Below are positions 1 to 8,720 of a DNA stretch of 24,924 nt, piece by piece. Position 1 is the stretch's first letter, and each line of letters opens with the position of its first letter. The position numbers and the translations under genes are program-made. The notes under the pieces are model-generated. The model was not told the origin of the DNA. It did not search any database and saw only the letters and a list, made by a program, of their open reading frames with translations. The stretch is from assembly GCA_947446155.1 (NCBI GenBank), contig CANFFZ010000016.1:1-24924 (forward strand). Reading direction: 5' to 3'. The stretch comes from Chloroflexota bacterium (GTDB lineage Bacteria > Chloroflexota > Dehalococcoidia > UBA2979).

Positions 1-14
1 CCCGCATTGCGGGG
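1..14. terminator. Hairpin at left edge (possible terminator of an upstream gene)
   Basis: A short GC-rich inverted repeat, CCCGC / GCGGG around a 3-nt loop, begins at the first base and may be the remains of a longer terminator stem cut by the window edge. No T-tract follows. The 175 bases after it hold no convincing gene; a TATACT hexamer at 71-76 is a possible -10 element for the downstream AAA+ gene, without a recognisable -35. Confidence 0.25.
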
Positions 15-189
15 CCTGTTGCATATCTGTGCGGGTGACTGCTTTCCGTGTGGCGGGGATGGCTGGTACGTATACTGAGGGCGTATCGGTCGACAGGCTC
101 TGGCCTGTTGCGGTGCAGTACTTGCTCCCGGCGCGAGTGACTCGCGATTCCGACGCGCGTTGTGCGCGGCCACGAAGGGGGAGAGTCCC

Positions 190-1590
190 TTGCCTACGAA
201 CCAACCGACGACACTCGGCGCGTTGCGCCAATCTGGGTTCCAGGTGCTTCCGGTGCGGGAAGAGATTCGCAAGAACCTGATCGAGAAACTCGCGAAGAAC
301 GAGCCGCTGTTTCCGGCGATCCACGGCTACGAGGACACGGTGTTGCCGCAGTTGCAGAACGCGATCCTCTCCGGGCACGACATCATTCTGCTCGGCGAAC
401 GCGGTCAGGCGAAGTCGCGGATCATTCGCAGCCTGGTGGGTTTGCTGGACGAGTGGACGCCGGTGCTGGAGGGCGTCGAGATTCCCGAGAACCCGTTCCA
501 GCCGATCAGCGAGCAGGGCCGCAACCTCGTCGAGGCGATGGGTGCCGACGCGCCGATCCAGTGGATGCATCGCGACGAGCGGTACGGCGAGAAGCTGGCG
601 ACGCCGGACATCACGATCGCCGACCTGATCGGCGAGGTTGACCCGATCAAGGTGGCGGAAGGGCGCTACCTGTCCGACCAACTGACGATCCACTTCGGGC
701 TGATCCCGCGCACGAACCGGGGCATCTTCGCGATCAACGAGTTACCCGACCTTGCAGAGCGGATCCAGGTGGGTCTGCTGAACGTGATGGAAGAGCGGGA
801 CATCCAGATTCGCGGTCACAAAGTGCGGTTGCCGCTGGACGTGTTCATTGTGGCGACGGCGAACCCCGAGGACTACACCAACCGCGGACGGATCATTACG
901 CCGTTGAAAGACCGCTACGGCTCACAGATCCGTACGCACTACCCACGGTCAGTCGAGGAAGAAGTGCAGATCATTCTGCAAGAGTCGTCGCGCCTCGACG
1001 CGCCCGGTTACAACGTGATGGTGCCAGAGTACATGCAGGAGATCGTGGCGGAGATCACTCGGCTGGCGCGACGGTCGCCGGACGTGAACCAGCGGTCGGG
1101 CGTGTCGGTGCGCGCTTCGGTAGCGGACTACGAGACGATGCTCGCGAACGCGCTGCGGCGGGCGATCCGGCTCGGCGAGAAGGATGTCGCGCCGCGGGTG
1201 TCAGACCTCTGGTTCATCCGCGCCGCGCTCGAAGGCAAGATGGAGTTCGAGACCGTCGAGGACGGGCGCGAAGACCAGATCATCGACCGGCTGGTGCATG
1301 GTGCGGTAGTGGCGGTGTTCAACCGGCGCTTCTCGATCTCTGACCTTGAGGCGCTGACCAATGTGTTCAAGTCGGGTATCTCGGCGGACACCGGCGAGGC
1401 GATGGCGGCGGGGCATTACACCGACCTGCTGCAGCAGGTTGAGGGACTGGCGGACGCCGTCGCGCAGCTGACGGAGGACAAGAACCCGGCGGTGCTGGCC
1501 TCGGCGGTCGAATTCGTGCTCGAAGGGCTGCACCTGAACAAGCGGCTGAACAAGGACTCGGTGATGGGGCAGACTCGCTACCGAGGCTAG
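190..1590 (+). CDS. MoxR/Mg-chelatase-type AAA+ ATPase
   Basis: This is a 466-residue AAA+ ATPase of the MoxR / magnesium-chelatase I-subunit type, which act as ATP-driven chaperones or remodelers together with VWA proteins. The P-loop is GERGQAKS (residues 69-76). The Walker B-like strand GIFAINE (178-184) has Asn where Asp is usual but keeps the Glu. Sensor 1 is the Asn of TANPEDY (N225), and RIITPLKDR just after it is a likely arginine-finger region. I start it at TTG 190 because AAGGGGGAG (about 175-183) sits 6 nt upstream; an in-frame TTG at 160 has no such site. The VWA gene follows after 57 bp, so the two are almost certainly co-transcribed and co-functional. The substrate is unknown. 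Confidence 0.88.
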   Translation: MPTNQPTTLGALRQSGFQVLPVREEIRKNLIEKLAKNEPLFPAIHGYEDTVLPQLQNAILSGHDIILLGERGQAKSRIIRSLVGLLDEWTPVLEGVEIPENPFQPISEQGRNLVEAMGADAPIQWMHRDERYGEKLATPDITIADLIGEVDPIKVAEGRYLSDQLTIHFGLIPRTNRGIFAINELPDLAERIQVGLLNVMEERDIQIRGHKVRLPLDVFIVATANPEDYTNRGRIITPLKDRYGSQIRTHYPRSVEEEVQIILQESSRLDAPGYNVMVPEYMQEIVAEITRLARRSPDVNQRSGVSVRASVADYETMLANALRRAIRLGEKDVAPRVSDLWFIRAALEGKMEFETVEDGREDQIIDRLVHGAVVAVFNRRFSISDLEALTNVFKSGISADTGEAMAAGHYTDLLQQVEGLADAVAQLTEDKNPAVLASAVEFVLEGLHLNKRLNKDSVMGQTRYRG

Positions 1591-1600
1591 CCCGGGTCGC

Positions 1601-1636
1601 GCACACGCGGACGCCCGCCGGTACGACGACGGGCGC
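1601..1636 (+). other. Hairpin in the AAA+/VWA intergenic gap
   Basis: Between the two genes lies an inverted repeat, CGCCCG / CGGGCG, around a 12-nt loop (about 1611-1634). It is followed immediately by the GGGAGG ribosome site of the VWA gene. It could tune expression between the two cistrons, but in 70% GC DNA it may be incidental. Confidence 0.25.
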
Positions 1637-1647
1637 GGGAGGCAATC

Positions 1648-3837
1648 ATGGTCGCCATCCACCGCTATAGCGAATGGGACGGCACGCAGGACATCCCCGC
1701 GCTGGACGCGAATGATGTTCTGGACGCGCTCTCCGATGACCTGATGAACTTTGGCGATCTGCAGCACGCGCTGCGGAACCTGATGCAGCGCGGGATGCGC
1801 GGGCAGCAGGGCGGCAAGATGCAGGGACTGCGCGACCTGCTGCACCAGTTGCGGCAGCAGCGCCGTGAGCGGCTGGATCAGTTTGACTTGGGCGGCGTGA
1901 TGGAGGATATCCGCAAGCAGCTCGAGGAGATCCTGAACCTAGAGCGGAACACGCTCGACGAGCGCACCGGCGAGCCGCAAGGACAGCAGGCTGACGGCAC
2001 CGACACCTCGGACATGGATGGCGGCGAGGGCGAGCAGGGTGAAGCCCGCGAGAGGCAGAACGGGCAGCAAGGCCAGCTCGGTCAGGCGGGTCAGCAGGGG
2101 CAGGCCGGGCAGGCCTCGGATGAGGCTGGAGAGCAGGGCGACGCGCAGGGGGAGCAAGGCGGCGAAAGCGAGCAGGATCAGTTCGAGGAGATGCTGCGGC
2201 GGATCGCGAAGCGGAAGCGCGACTTCCTCGAACGGCTGCCGGAAGACGCCGCGGGGCAGATGAAGGAACTGCAAAACTACGAGTTCCTGAATCCCGAGGC
2301 GCAGGAGCAGTACCAGCAGTTGATGGCGCAGTTGCGCCAGGCGATGACCGAGCACTTCTTCAAGGACGTCTCGAAGATGGTGCAGGAGATGTCCGACGGC
2401 GACATGCAGCGCATGAAGGACATGGTGCAGGCGCTGAACGACATGCTGGTGCAGAAGATGCGCGGGCAGGAGCCGGACTTCCAGCAGTTCATGGATCAGT
2501 TCGGCGACATGTTCGGCGACAACCCGCCACAGTCACTGGATGAGTTGGTCGCGCAGATGCAGGCACAGATGCAGGCGATGCAGTCGCTGATGGAGTCGAT
2601 GCCGTCCGACCAGCGGTCGCAGTTGCAGTCGTTGCTCGCGGATAAGCTGGGCGACCCGGAGCTGGAGGGAGAACTGTCGCAACTGGCGCTCAACCTCGAC
2701 TACCTCAACCCGGGACGGGAGCGGTCGCCGTCGTACCCGTTCCGTGGGGACGAGGAGATCGGCCTCGGTCAGGCGCTCGACCTGATGGGCGAGATGCAGG
2801 AGATCGATGAGATAGAGCGCGCCCTGGAGCGGGCGCAGTACGACGGCGACCTGTCGAACATCGACATCGACAAGTTGCGGGATCTGCTGGGGGACGAGTC
2901 GGCGGAAGCGCTGGATCAATTGCAGCAGTTGCTGAAGACACTGGAGGACGCGGGATACATCCGGCGCAAGGGCGAGGGCTGGGAGCTGACGCCGCAGGGG
3001 ATGAAGAAGATCGGGCAGCGGGCACTCGGCGAGATTTACCAGCAGTTGAAGAAGCAGGGGATCGGCAATCACCCGATTCCGGAGTCCGGTCGGCACGGCG
3101 AGCGGCAGGGCGATACGAAGACGTATGAGTTCGGCGATCCGTTCCACCTGCACATGGGACGGACGATCATGAACGCGGTGGAGCGCGACGGGCCGCAGGC
3201 GCCGGTGCGGCTGCTCCCCGAGGACTTCGAGATCTACCGTTCGGAGCAGATGACGCGGACGGCGACGGTGGTGATGGTCGACCTGTCGTGGTCGATGGCG
3301 CTGCGAGGGTCGTTCCAGGCGGCGAAGAAGGTGGCGCTGGCGCTGCACAACCTGATCAGCGCGCAGTACGCGCGCGACACGCTGTACGTGATCGGGTTCT
3401 CAGCGTACGCACGCGAGTTGAAGGTGCAGGATCTGCCGTACGTGCGGTGGGACGAGTCCGTGCTGGGCACGAACATGCATCATGCGCTGATGCTGGCGCG
3501 GCGGCTGCTGGCGAAGCATCGCGGGGCGACGCGGCAGATCATCATGATCTCGGACGGCGAGCCAACGGCGCACCTGGAGCGCGGGAAGTCCCAGTTCTCG
3601 TACCCGCCAAGCCCGGTGACGATCCGGGAGACGCTGAAGGAAGTGAAACGGTGCACCCAGGAGGGCATCACCATCAATACCTTCATGCTCGACCGGAACT
3701 ACTACCTGAAAGAGTTTGTGAACCAGTTGGCGAAGATCAACGGCGGGCGGGTGTTCTACACGACGCCGGATAAGTTAGGCGAGTACATCTTGGTGGACTA
3801 CGTGCAGAACCGGCGGAAATCGATCAACGCGCGATAG
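1648..3837 (+). CDS. Large VWA-domain protein, partner of the AAA+ ATPase
   Basis: This 729-residue protein has a C-terminal von Willebrand A domain with a complete metal-ion-dependent adhesion site: DLSWS (545-549), the Thr of GTNMHHAL (608) and the Asp of ISDGEP (636). The N-terminal two thirds are helical and Gln/Met-rich. They include a disordered Gly/Gln/Glu segment (about 125-175) and a stretch around 430-465 (AGYIRRKGEGWELT) that resembles a winged-helix fold. In MoxR-VWA pairs the VWA protein binds or presents the target to the ATPase. The ATG at 1648 follows GGGAGG at a good distance. No signal peptide is visible, so it is probably cytoplasmic. The target is unknown. Confidence 0.85.
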   Translation: MVAIHRYSEWDGTQDIPALDANDVLDALSDDLMNFGDLQHALRNLMQRGMRGQQGGKMQGLRDLLHQLRQQRRERLDQFDLGGVMEDIRKQLEEILNLERNTLDERTGEPQGQQADGTDTSDMDGGEGEQGEARERQNGQQGQLGQAGQQGQAGQASDEAGEQGDAQGEQGGESEQDQFEEMLRRIAKRKRDFLERLPEDAAGQMKELQNYEFLNPEAQEQYQQLMAQLRQAMTEHFFKDVSKMVQEMSDGDMQRMKDMVQALNDMLVQKMRGQEPDFQQFMDQFGDMFGDNPPQSLDELVAQMQAQMQAMQSLMESMPSDQRSQLQSLLADKLGDPELEGELSQLALNLDYLNPGRERSPSYPFRGDEEIGLGQALDLMGEMQEIDEIERALERAQYDGDLSNIDIDKLRDLLGDESAEALDQLQQLLKTLEDAGYIRRKGEGWELTPQGMKKIGQRALGEIYQQLKKQGIGNHPIPESGRHGERQGDTKTYEFGDPFHLHMGRTIMNAVERDGPQAPVRLLPEDFEIYRSEQMTRTATVVMVDLSWSMALRGSFQAAKKVALALHNLISAQYARDTLYVIGFSAYARELKVQDLPYVRWDESVLGTNMHHALMLARRLLAKHRGATRQIIMISDGEPTAHLERGKSQFSYPPSPVTIRETLKEVKRCTQEGITINTFMLDRNYYLKEFVNQLAKINGGRVFYTTPDKLGEYILVDYVQNRRKSINAR

Positions 3838-3942
3838 CGGGACGGGCTGAGGCGACGCTGACGCGGGCCTGTGACTTGCGGATGGCCGATCGCGCATGGG
3901 GCTGAGGCGCGGTACAGCGGCGCACTGATTGCTGACACATGG

Positions 3943-4825
3943 ATGAACATTGCGCCGCGCACGATGGTGGTGCGGAATCCGTATAAGCGGCGTGCGCCCC
4001 CGGAAGACGTGCTGCTGCGCGAGACAGTGGACACATTGGTGACGACGTGGTGGAGCGTCGATATTCAGAAGACGCGCGCGCCGGGACACGCGACGGAGAT
4101 CGCGCGACGCGCCGCAGCGGCTGGCGTGGATGTGGTGGCGGCGTGTGGCCATGACGGCACGGTCTCGGAGTTGTCGAAGGGCTGACGGGGACGCGGACGG
4201 CGCTCGGGGTGTTGCCAGCGGGGACGGCGGATGTGTGGGCGCGCGAGGTGCTGATCCCGCGCGACCTAAGCGACGCGGTGCGCGCGCTGACGACACCGCG
4301 GCGGGTGCGGGTGGATGTGGGGCGGGTACGGGTGGCTTCGGGCGCGGAGCGGCGATTCCTGTTGATGTGCAACGTGGGGATGGACGCCGAGATAGTGCGG
4401 CGGGTGGAGCAGATTCCCGCGGTGGGAAAGCGGTCGTTTGGGCGCGGGTGGTATGCGGGGATCGGGGCGTATGTGTTCGGTCGGTCCGAGCCAGCGGGCG
4501 CGACGGTAAGCGTCGATGGGACGGTGCTAGACGGGCCGCTGCTGATGGCGGTGACGGGGAACACGCGTTTGTACGGCGGGATGACGCGGCTCACGGCGGC
4601 AGCGCGGGCGGACGACGGCGTGCTCGACCTGTGTACGTTCGCGGGGGATGGGATCGACTACCGACAGGGAGAGGGGCGCGGATCGAGATCGCGACGGAGT
4701 GGCCGCTGCCTGTGCAGACGGACGGCGAATATATCGGCACCACACGAGTCTCGATGTGGGTGGAGCCGGGGGCGCTCACGGCTCTGATTGCGCCGCAGCC
4801 GAACGTGCTGTTCTCGCGGGGTTAG
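3943..4825 (+). pseudogene. Decayed diacylglycerol-kinase-like (YegS/BmrU) lipid kinase
   Basis: Pieces of a DAGK-catalytic-domain lipid kinase lie in three frames. Frame 1 (3943-4179) carries VVRNPYKRRAP and a nucleotide-binding motif reading CGHDGTVSE, where GGGDGT is expected. Frame 3 (about 4180-4676) continues with GLTGTRTALGVLPAGTADVW up to DDGVLDLCTF. Frame 2 (about 4677-4825) holds the end, IEIATEWPLPVQTDGEYIGT. Adding one G to the GGG at 4179-4181 and one to the GGGG at 4673-4676 restores a single reading frame. Even then, the segment between LDLCTF and RIEIATEW is much shorter than in the family (about 25-30 residues missing). The altered GGDGT motif, the frameshifts and the deletion together point to a dead gene. 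Its stop overlaps the convergent recF stop by 4 bp. Confidence 0.82.
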
Positions 4826-6000
4826 CCGATTGGTTCCAGTACGCCGGCGTCGATGCGGTAGCGGCTGGCGGCGGAGAGTTCGGCGGGGGCAGGGCGGTCT
4901 GGGTCGGGCGAGGTGATGATGACCTGATCGACCTCGAAGGCGGCGGCGAGGACGCGGGCACGGCGGCCGGCGTCGAGTTCAGAGAGCACGTCGTCGAGGA
5001 GGAGGACGGGCGGGTCGCCGGTGCGGGCGGTGGAGAAGGCGACCTCGGCGAGGCGGAGGGCGAGGGCGATGCCGCGCAGTTCGCCTCGGGAGGCAGTGGA
5101 GCCAGCGGGGTGACCGCCGATGAGAAAGGCGACGTCGTCGCGATGCGGGCCGATGCGGGTGGTGCCGGCCTGGATGTCGCGGGTGCGGCCAACCACTAGG
5201 GCTTCGAGCAGTTTCGGGGCGAGGCTGGTGGTGGAGGAAGCGACTGTTTCGATGAGCGGAGGGGGGAGTGCGGGGCGGTAGCAGACCTCGAGCGGGGCGC
5301 TGCCGGTGGAAAGCGCGGCGTAGCGCTGGGCGGCGTCAGTGTTGAGTGTGGCGATCGCGTGCGCACGGCTGGTGATGAGCATCGCGCCGGTCTGCGCGAG
5401 TTCCTCGTCCCAGAAATCGAGTTCGCCTGGTTGGCCTCGGCGTTCTTGCAGGCGGCGGAGCAGGCTGTTGCGCTGCTGGAGGACGCGCTGGTAGCGCTGG
5501 AGGGCGCGGACGTATGCGGGGTCAAGTTGGGAGAGGGTGATATCGAGGTAGCGGCGGCGGGCGGTAGGGGCGCCGTCGATGATGCCGAGATCGTCGGCGC
5601 TGAACAGCACGACACGCAGGCGGCCGATGAGATCGGAGGCGCGGCGGGCGACGCCGTTTACGCGGAAGCGGCGAGAGGCGGCGTTGGCCTCGATGCCAGG
5701 GGTGGCGGGGCGGGCGCTCACGATGACCTCGATGGTGATGTTGTCGTCGACTGCGGTGTGGACGCGGGCGGCGTAGCGGGCAGCGGGGAGCGGGTCGTCG
5801 CGGAGGGCGTCCCATGCGATCAGCTCGAGGTCGTTGGCAATGCGGAGGCTGCGCGTGGTGGCGAGGAGGGCGATGCCTTCCAGCAGGTTGGACTTGCCGC
5901 TGCCATTCTGGCCGGTGACGACGTGCAACCCTGGTGTCAGCGGGAGTTCCAGACGGCGGAACGAGCGCGCGCCGGCGAGTGAGAGGTGCGTGATATGCAC
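4822..6000 (-). CDS. recF: DNA replication/repair protein RecF
   Basis: RecF is the SMC-like ATPase that, with RecO and RecR, loads RecA at single-strand gaps. The 392-residue product has Walker A GQNGSGKS (30-37) near the N-terminus, the RecF-typical QLDPAYVRAL...QRNSLL region, the TRIGPHRDD motif, and the C-terminal Walker B VLLLDDVLSELD. Length is close to the usual 360-400. The start is GTG at 6000, 17 bp after the histidine-kinase stop, so it is the last gene of that operon. No dnaA, dnaN or gyrB is nearby, unlike the classical recF location. It converges on the decayed kinase gene with a 4-bp stop overlap. Confidence 0.95.
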   Translation of the reverse strand: MHITHLSLAGARSFRRLELPLTPGLHVVTGQNGSGKSNLLEGIALLATTRSLRIANDLELIAWDALRDDPLPAARYAARVHTAVDDNITIEVIVSARPATPGIEANAASRRFRVNGVARRASDLIGRLRVVLFSADDLGIIDGAPTARRRYLDITLSQLDPAYVRALQRYQRVLQQRNSLLRRLQERRGQPGELDFWDEELAQTGAMLITSRAHAIATLNTDAAQRYAALSTGSAPLEVCYRPALPPPLIETVASSTTSLAPKLLEALVVGRTRDIQAGTTRIGPHRDDVAFLIGGHPAGSTASRGELRGIALALRLAEVAFSTARTGDPPVLLLDDVLSELDAGRRARVLAAAFEVDQVIITSPDPDRPAPAELSAASRYRIDAGVLEPIG

Positions 6001-6017
6001 GGCGCTGCGGCGCGCCG

Positions 6018-7604
6018 TCAGCCAGCCGGCGCGCTGGGCTCCTTGGCATCATCAACCTCAGCGGCTGGAGCGCCGCCTGGAGCGGGCGCCTCGGGGAGGC
6101 GTAGTTCGACGCAGAAGCGGGAGCCGGTGCCGCCGGGGACAGCCTCCACCCAGAGGTGGCCGCCCTGCATATCGGTGAGGCGGCGGGCGACGGCGAGGCC
6201 GAGGCCGGAGCCGGGCACCTCGGGTGCGCCGTTGCGGTGGACACGGTAGAACGGCTCAAAGATGCGCTGGCGATCGAGCAGGTCGATGCCGGGGCCGGAG
6301 TCCTGCACCTCGATGCGGATGCGCGCATCGACGGCGTGGGCGCGGAGGACGATGGCGCCGTTGGTGGGGCTGAAGCGGTTGGCGTTGGAGAGCAGGTTGA
6401 GCACGATCTGTTCGAGGGCGCGGCCGTCGCCGAAGGCTTCGAGCGGTGCATCGGGAAGATCGAGGACGAGCGACTGGTCGCGGGCCATGAAGGCGGGGCG
6501 AAGGATGGTCTCCGCGTCGCGAAGCGCCTCGGCGACATCGAACGTCTGCATCTCGACACGGAGGCCGGCTTCCTCGATGCGGCCGAGGGCGAGGAGGTCG
6601 TTGACGAAGGTGGCGAGGCGGTCAACGCCGCGGGCGAGTGAGCCGAGCAGGAGTTCCTTGTTGCCGTTCATGAGTTGCTGGTCGGTGCCGAGCAGTTTGG
6701 CGAAGGCCTGGATGGAGGTGAGCGGTGCGCGCAGTTCGTGGGCGATGGCGTACAGGAACTCACGGCGGCGGGCGTTCTGCTCCTCGAGGTCACGGGAGCG
6801 CTCGTAGGCGACCTGGTACTGGCGGGCGTGGTCGAGGGCGGCGGCGAGAATGGCGCCCATGGTGTGCAGCAGGGCGCGGTCGCCGAGCCAGCCACGGTGG
6901 CGGCTGGCGAGCAGCAGCTGGCCAAGGCGCTCATCGCCGCGCAGGATGGGGATTCGGGCGACCCACGGGCGGCGGCCGATGGTGAGTTCCATGCCGAGCA
7001 GCCACGGGTCGTCGATGGTGTGCTCGCGCCCGACGCTCACCACGTTTGCGAGACGGTCGGAGAGGCCGGCCTCGCTGGCCCAGCCGCGGCGGGCACCGGC
7101 GACGGCGAGGGGGACAAGGCGCGTCGCAGCCTCGTCATCACCGCTGACGGCGGCGACGATGCCACCGCGCGCGAGGCCCGCGCCGATGACGAGTTCGAGG
7201 GTGGCCTCGGCGGTCCCCTCTATGCTGGCGGGGACGGAGAGCGTCTCGACGAGGATCTCGACGAAGGCGTGGCGCTGGCGCTCGCGCGTGAGGCGGTGGA
7301 GGTGCCAGGCGAGTGTGAGGATGAGCAGGCCGGCGAGGGCGGCATCGGCGGCGGCGAGCCAGAAGCGGAAGCCTTCGACATTGGCCTCGATGAAGGCGAC
7401 GGCGGCGAAGAGATGCGCGGCCAGCAGCGCGGCGACGGCGAGCACTGCGACGGCGAGCAACCGGAGGCCGCGCCGGTGCACCTGACGCAGACGCTGTCGG
7501 GCGGGGACAGTGAGGAGCGCCGTTTCGATATTGAGTCCCCCTTGTGCCGACAGTGCGGCTGCCGCAGGCCCTCCACTGTGGGAGCGACGGAGGGGACGGA
7601 TCAA
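6018..7604 (-). CDS. Membrane sensor histidine kinase
   Basis: This is a 528-residue two-component sensor kinase. Two predicted membrane helices (about 47-71 and 80-101) have almost no periplasmic loop between them. A GAF-like region (about 120-262) and a short coiled linker (about 262-282) precede the HisKA domain. The phospho-acceptor is H289 in AIAHELRAPLTS. The ATPase domain has N-box LNLLSNANRFSP (N403/N407), G1 DSGPGI (435-440) and G2 GSGLGL (465-470). The TTG start at 7604 overlaps the stop of the upstream gene by 3-4 bases; no good Shine-Dalgarno is visible, so translational coupling is likely. The nearby response regulator at 8721-9431 is the obvious partner but is frameshifted. Confidence 0.88.
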   Translation of the reverse strand: MIRPLRRSHSGGPAAAALSAQGGLNIETALLTVPARQRLRQVHRRGLRLLAVAVLAVAALLAAHLFAAVAFIEANVEGFRFWLAAADAALAGLLILTLAWHLHRLTRERQRHAFVEILVETLSVPASIEGTAEATLELVIGAGLARGGIVAAVSGDDEAATRLVPLAVAGARRGWASEAGLSDRLANVVSVGREHTIDDPWLLGMELTIGRRPWVARIPILRGDERLGQLLLASRHRGWLGDRALLHTMGAILAAALDHARQYQVAYERSRDLEEQNARRREFLYAIAHELRAPLTSIQAFAKLLGTDQQLMNGNKELLLGSLARGVDRLATFVNDLLALGRIEEAGLRVEMQTFDVAEALRDAETILRPAFMARDQSLVLDLPDAPLEAFGDGRALEQIVLNLLSNANRFSPTNGAIVLRAHAVDARIRIEVQDSGPGIDLLDRQRIFEPFYRVHRNGAPEVPGSGLGLAVARRLTDMQGGHLWVEAVPGGTGSRFCVELRLPEAPAPGGAPAAEVDDAKEPSAPAG

Positions 7605-8467
7605 TCGAGTGTCAGGTGAAGAATACGCTCAGACATGGATGCCGAAGCGACTTTTGTGGGACGGCCGAGTAGGTTGCTGAGGGCGGCAGCGACCGCTTCC
7701 GGCTCGATGTGTTCGGCGAGTTGGAGGCGGAGACGCGCCTCGCCCTGCGCGTAGGCCTCGATGCCGGCCGCGCGGATGCCGTTGATGCGGACGAGGGCGT
7801 CCTGAAGCCGCATCAAGCCCTGAAAGTCGGCGACGAGTGCGACGCGGAGGGCGACTGAGCCGCCTTCAGGGTCGAAGCCGGGGCCGGATGGAGCGCTGCC
7901 GTTCGCGGCGGCAGCGGCGGCAGGCGGTGCCGCAGGTGGAGGCGGTGCTGCCGCGACGGGCGCAGGCTGTGGCGGTGCGGCTGCTATGGGTGTCTCGGGT
8001 ACTGGTGGTATTGGTACTGGCTCGGTGCCCGGCGCAGCCGCGACCGGCGAAGTGGCCGGTGTGGGGGGCCCGGTCGGCGTCGGTACCACCGGAGGGACGG
8101 GAGGTGTGGGGGCGGTGGGCAGGATCGCTGACTGGGGCGGTTGCATCGTGGGCGTGGGCGTGGGCGTGGGCGCAGCGGCAGCGACCGGTGCTGCCGTGTA
8201 GGCGGCCGGGGCTGGGCGGCGGAGGAGTGCCTCGATGTCGTCGAGGCGGGAATGGACGGAGCGGACATCGGCGACCAGGTCAGTGACGGAGCGGCGGATG
8301 CGTTCGAGCATCTGGCCGTTGGACTGGCGCTGTAGGAGTTGCTCAGCCTGCAGGATCGAGTCGTCGATGAGAGCCCGCGCGCGCGCGCGCGCCTCGGCGA
8401 GGAGCGCGGCGACCTCGTCGTCCGGTTCGGGCGATGTGACCGGTGGCTCGTGGGGGGGTTGGGTCAT
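7601..8467 (-). CDS. Hypothetical protein: coiled coil, Pro/Ala linker, small C-terminal domain
   Basis: I do not recognise this 288-residue protein. Residues about 17-85 are a charged helix with heptad character, including ARARARAR encoded by a 17-nt alternating CG run at 8376-8392. Residues about 86-204 form a Pro/Ala/Thr-rich linker that includes PTPTPTPT from four GTGGGC repeats at 8148-8171. The last 84 residues look like a compact alpha/beta domain (ALVADFQGLMRLQDALVRI ... LHLTLD) with the alternation of an HMA/ACT-type ferredoxin-like fold, but without a CxxC metal site. No membrane segment or signal peptide is present. It overlaps the kinase start, which suggests a role linked to that signalling pathway, such as an adaptor or scaffold. 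ATG 8467 has a CGGAG motif upstream. Confidence 0.72.
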   Translation of the reverse strand: MTQPPHEPPVTSPEPDDEVAALLAEARARARALIDDSILQAEQLLQRQSNGQMLERIRRSVTDLVADVRSVHSRLDDIEALLRRPAPAAYTAAPVAAAAPTPTPTPTMQPPQSAILPTAPTPPVPPVVPTPTGPPTPATSPVAAAPGTEPVPIPPVPETPIAAAPPQPAPVAAAPPPPAAPPAAAAAANGSAPSGPGFDPEGGSVALRVALVADFQGLMRLQDALVRINGIRAAGIEAYAQGEARLRLQLAEHIEPEAVAAALSNLLGRPTKVASASMSERILHLTLD

Positions 8468-8679
8468 GGGTGACTCCGGTCGCGTACTGGACGGTACGGC
8501 GCTCGCGGGGAGGATTCCACTAACGCTGCGTCTGCTTCCAGATCACGCCGGGCGTGCGTCGGCGATAGTTCATCTTCGTCCCCGGAGAGCGCGAAGAGCA
8601 ATGAGGCGACCGTACGCAGGAGCGCGCTGATGCCGCGTTCACTTGGGGTAGCTGTAGTTCATGGGGCAGGGTCACCTCG

Positions 8680-8718
8680 GCCGGCTCTCCCCCCGCAACG
8701 GCGCGAGGGACAGCCGGC
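8680..8718 (-). terminator. Hairpin after the response regulator
   Basis: A 12-bp inverted repeat with one mismatch (GCCGGCTCTCCC at 8680-8691 against GGGACAGCCGGC at 8707-8718; 15-nt loop) starts two bases past the response-regulator stop. It is a likely terminator or processing hairpin, though there is no T-tract. The following 210 bases up to 8468 show no coding signal on either strand and presumably hold the promoter of the downstream operon, which I could not identify. Confidence 0.55.
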
Positions 8719-8720
8719 GC

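Noticed and set aside
6675..7619. A plus-strand open frame opposite the histidine kinase
   Set aside because: Low-complexity Gly/Ala/Glu composition, antisense to a gene with complete kinase motifs.
8376..8392. A 17-nt alternating CG run as a regulatory or Z-DNA element
   Set aside because: It encodes the ARARARAR stretch of a coiled coil in frame; coding use explains it.
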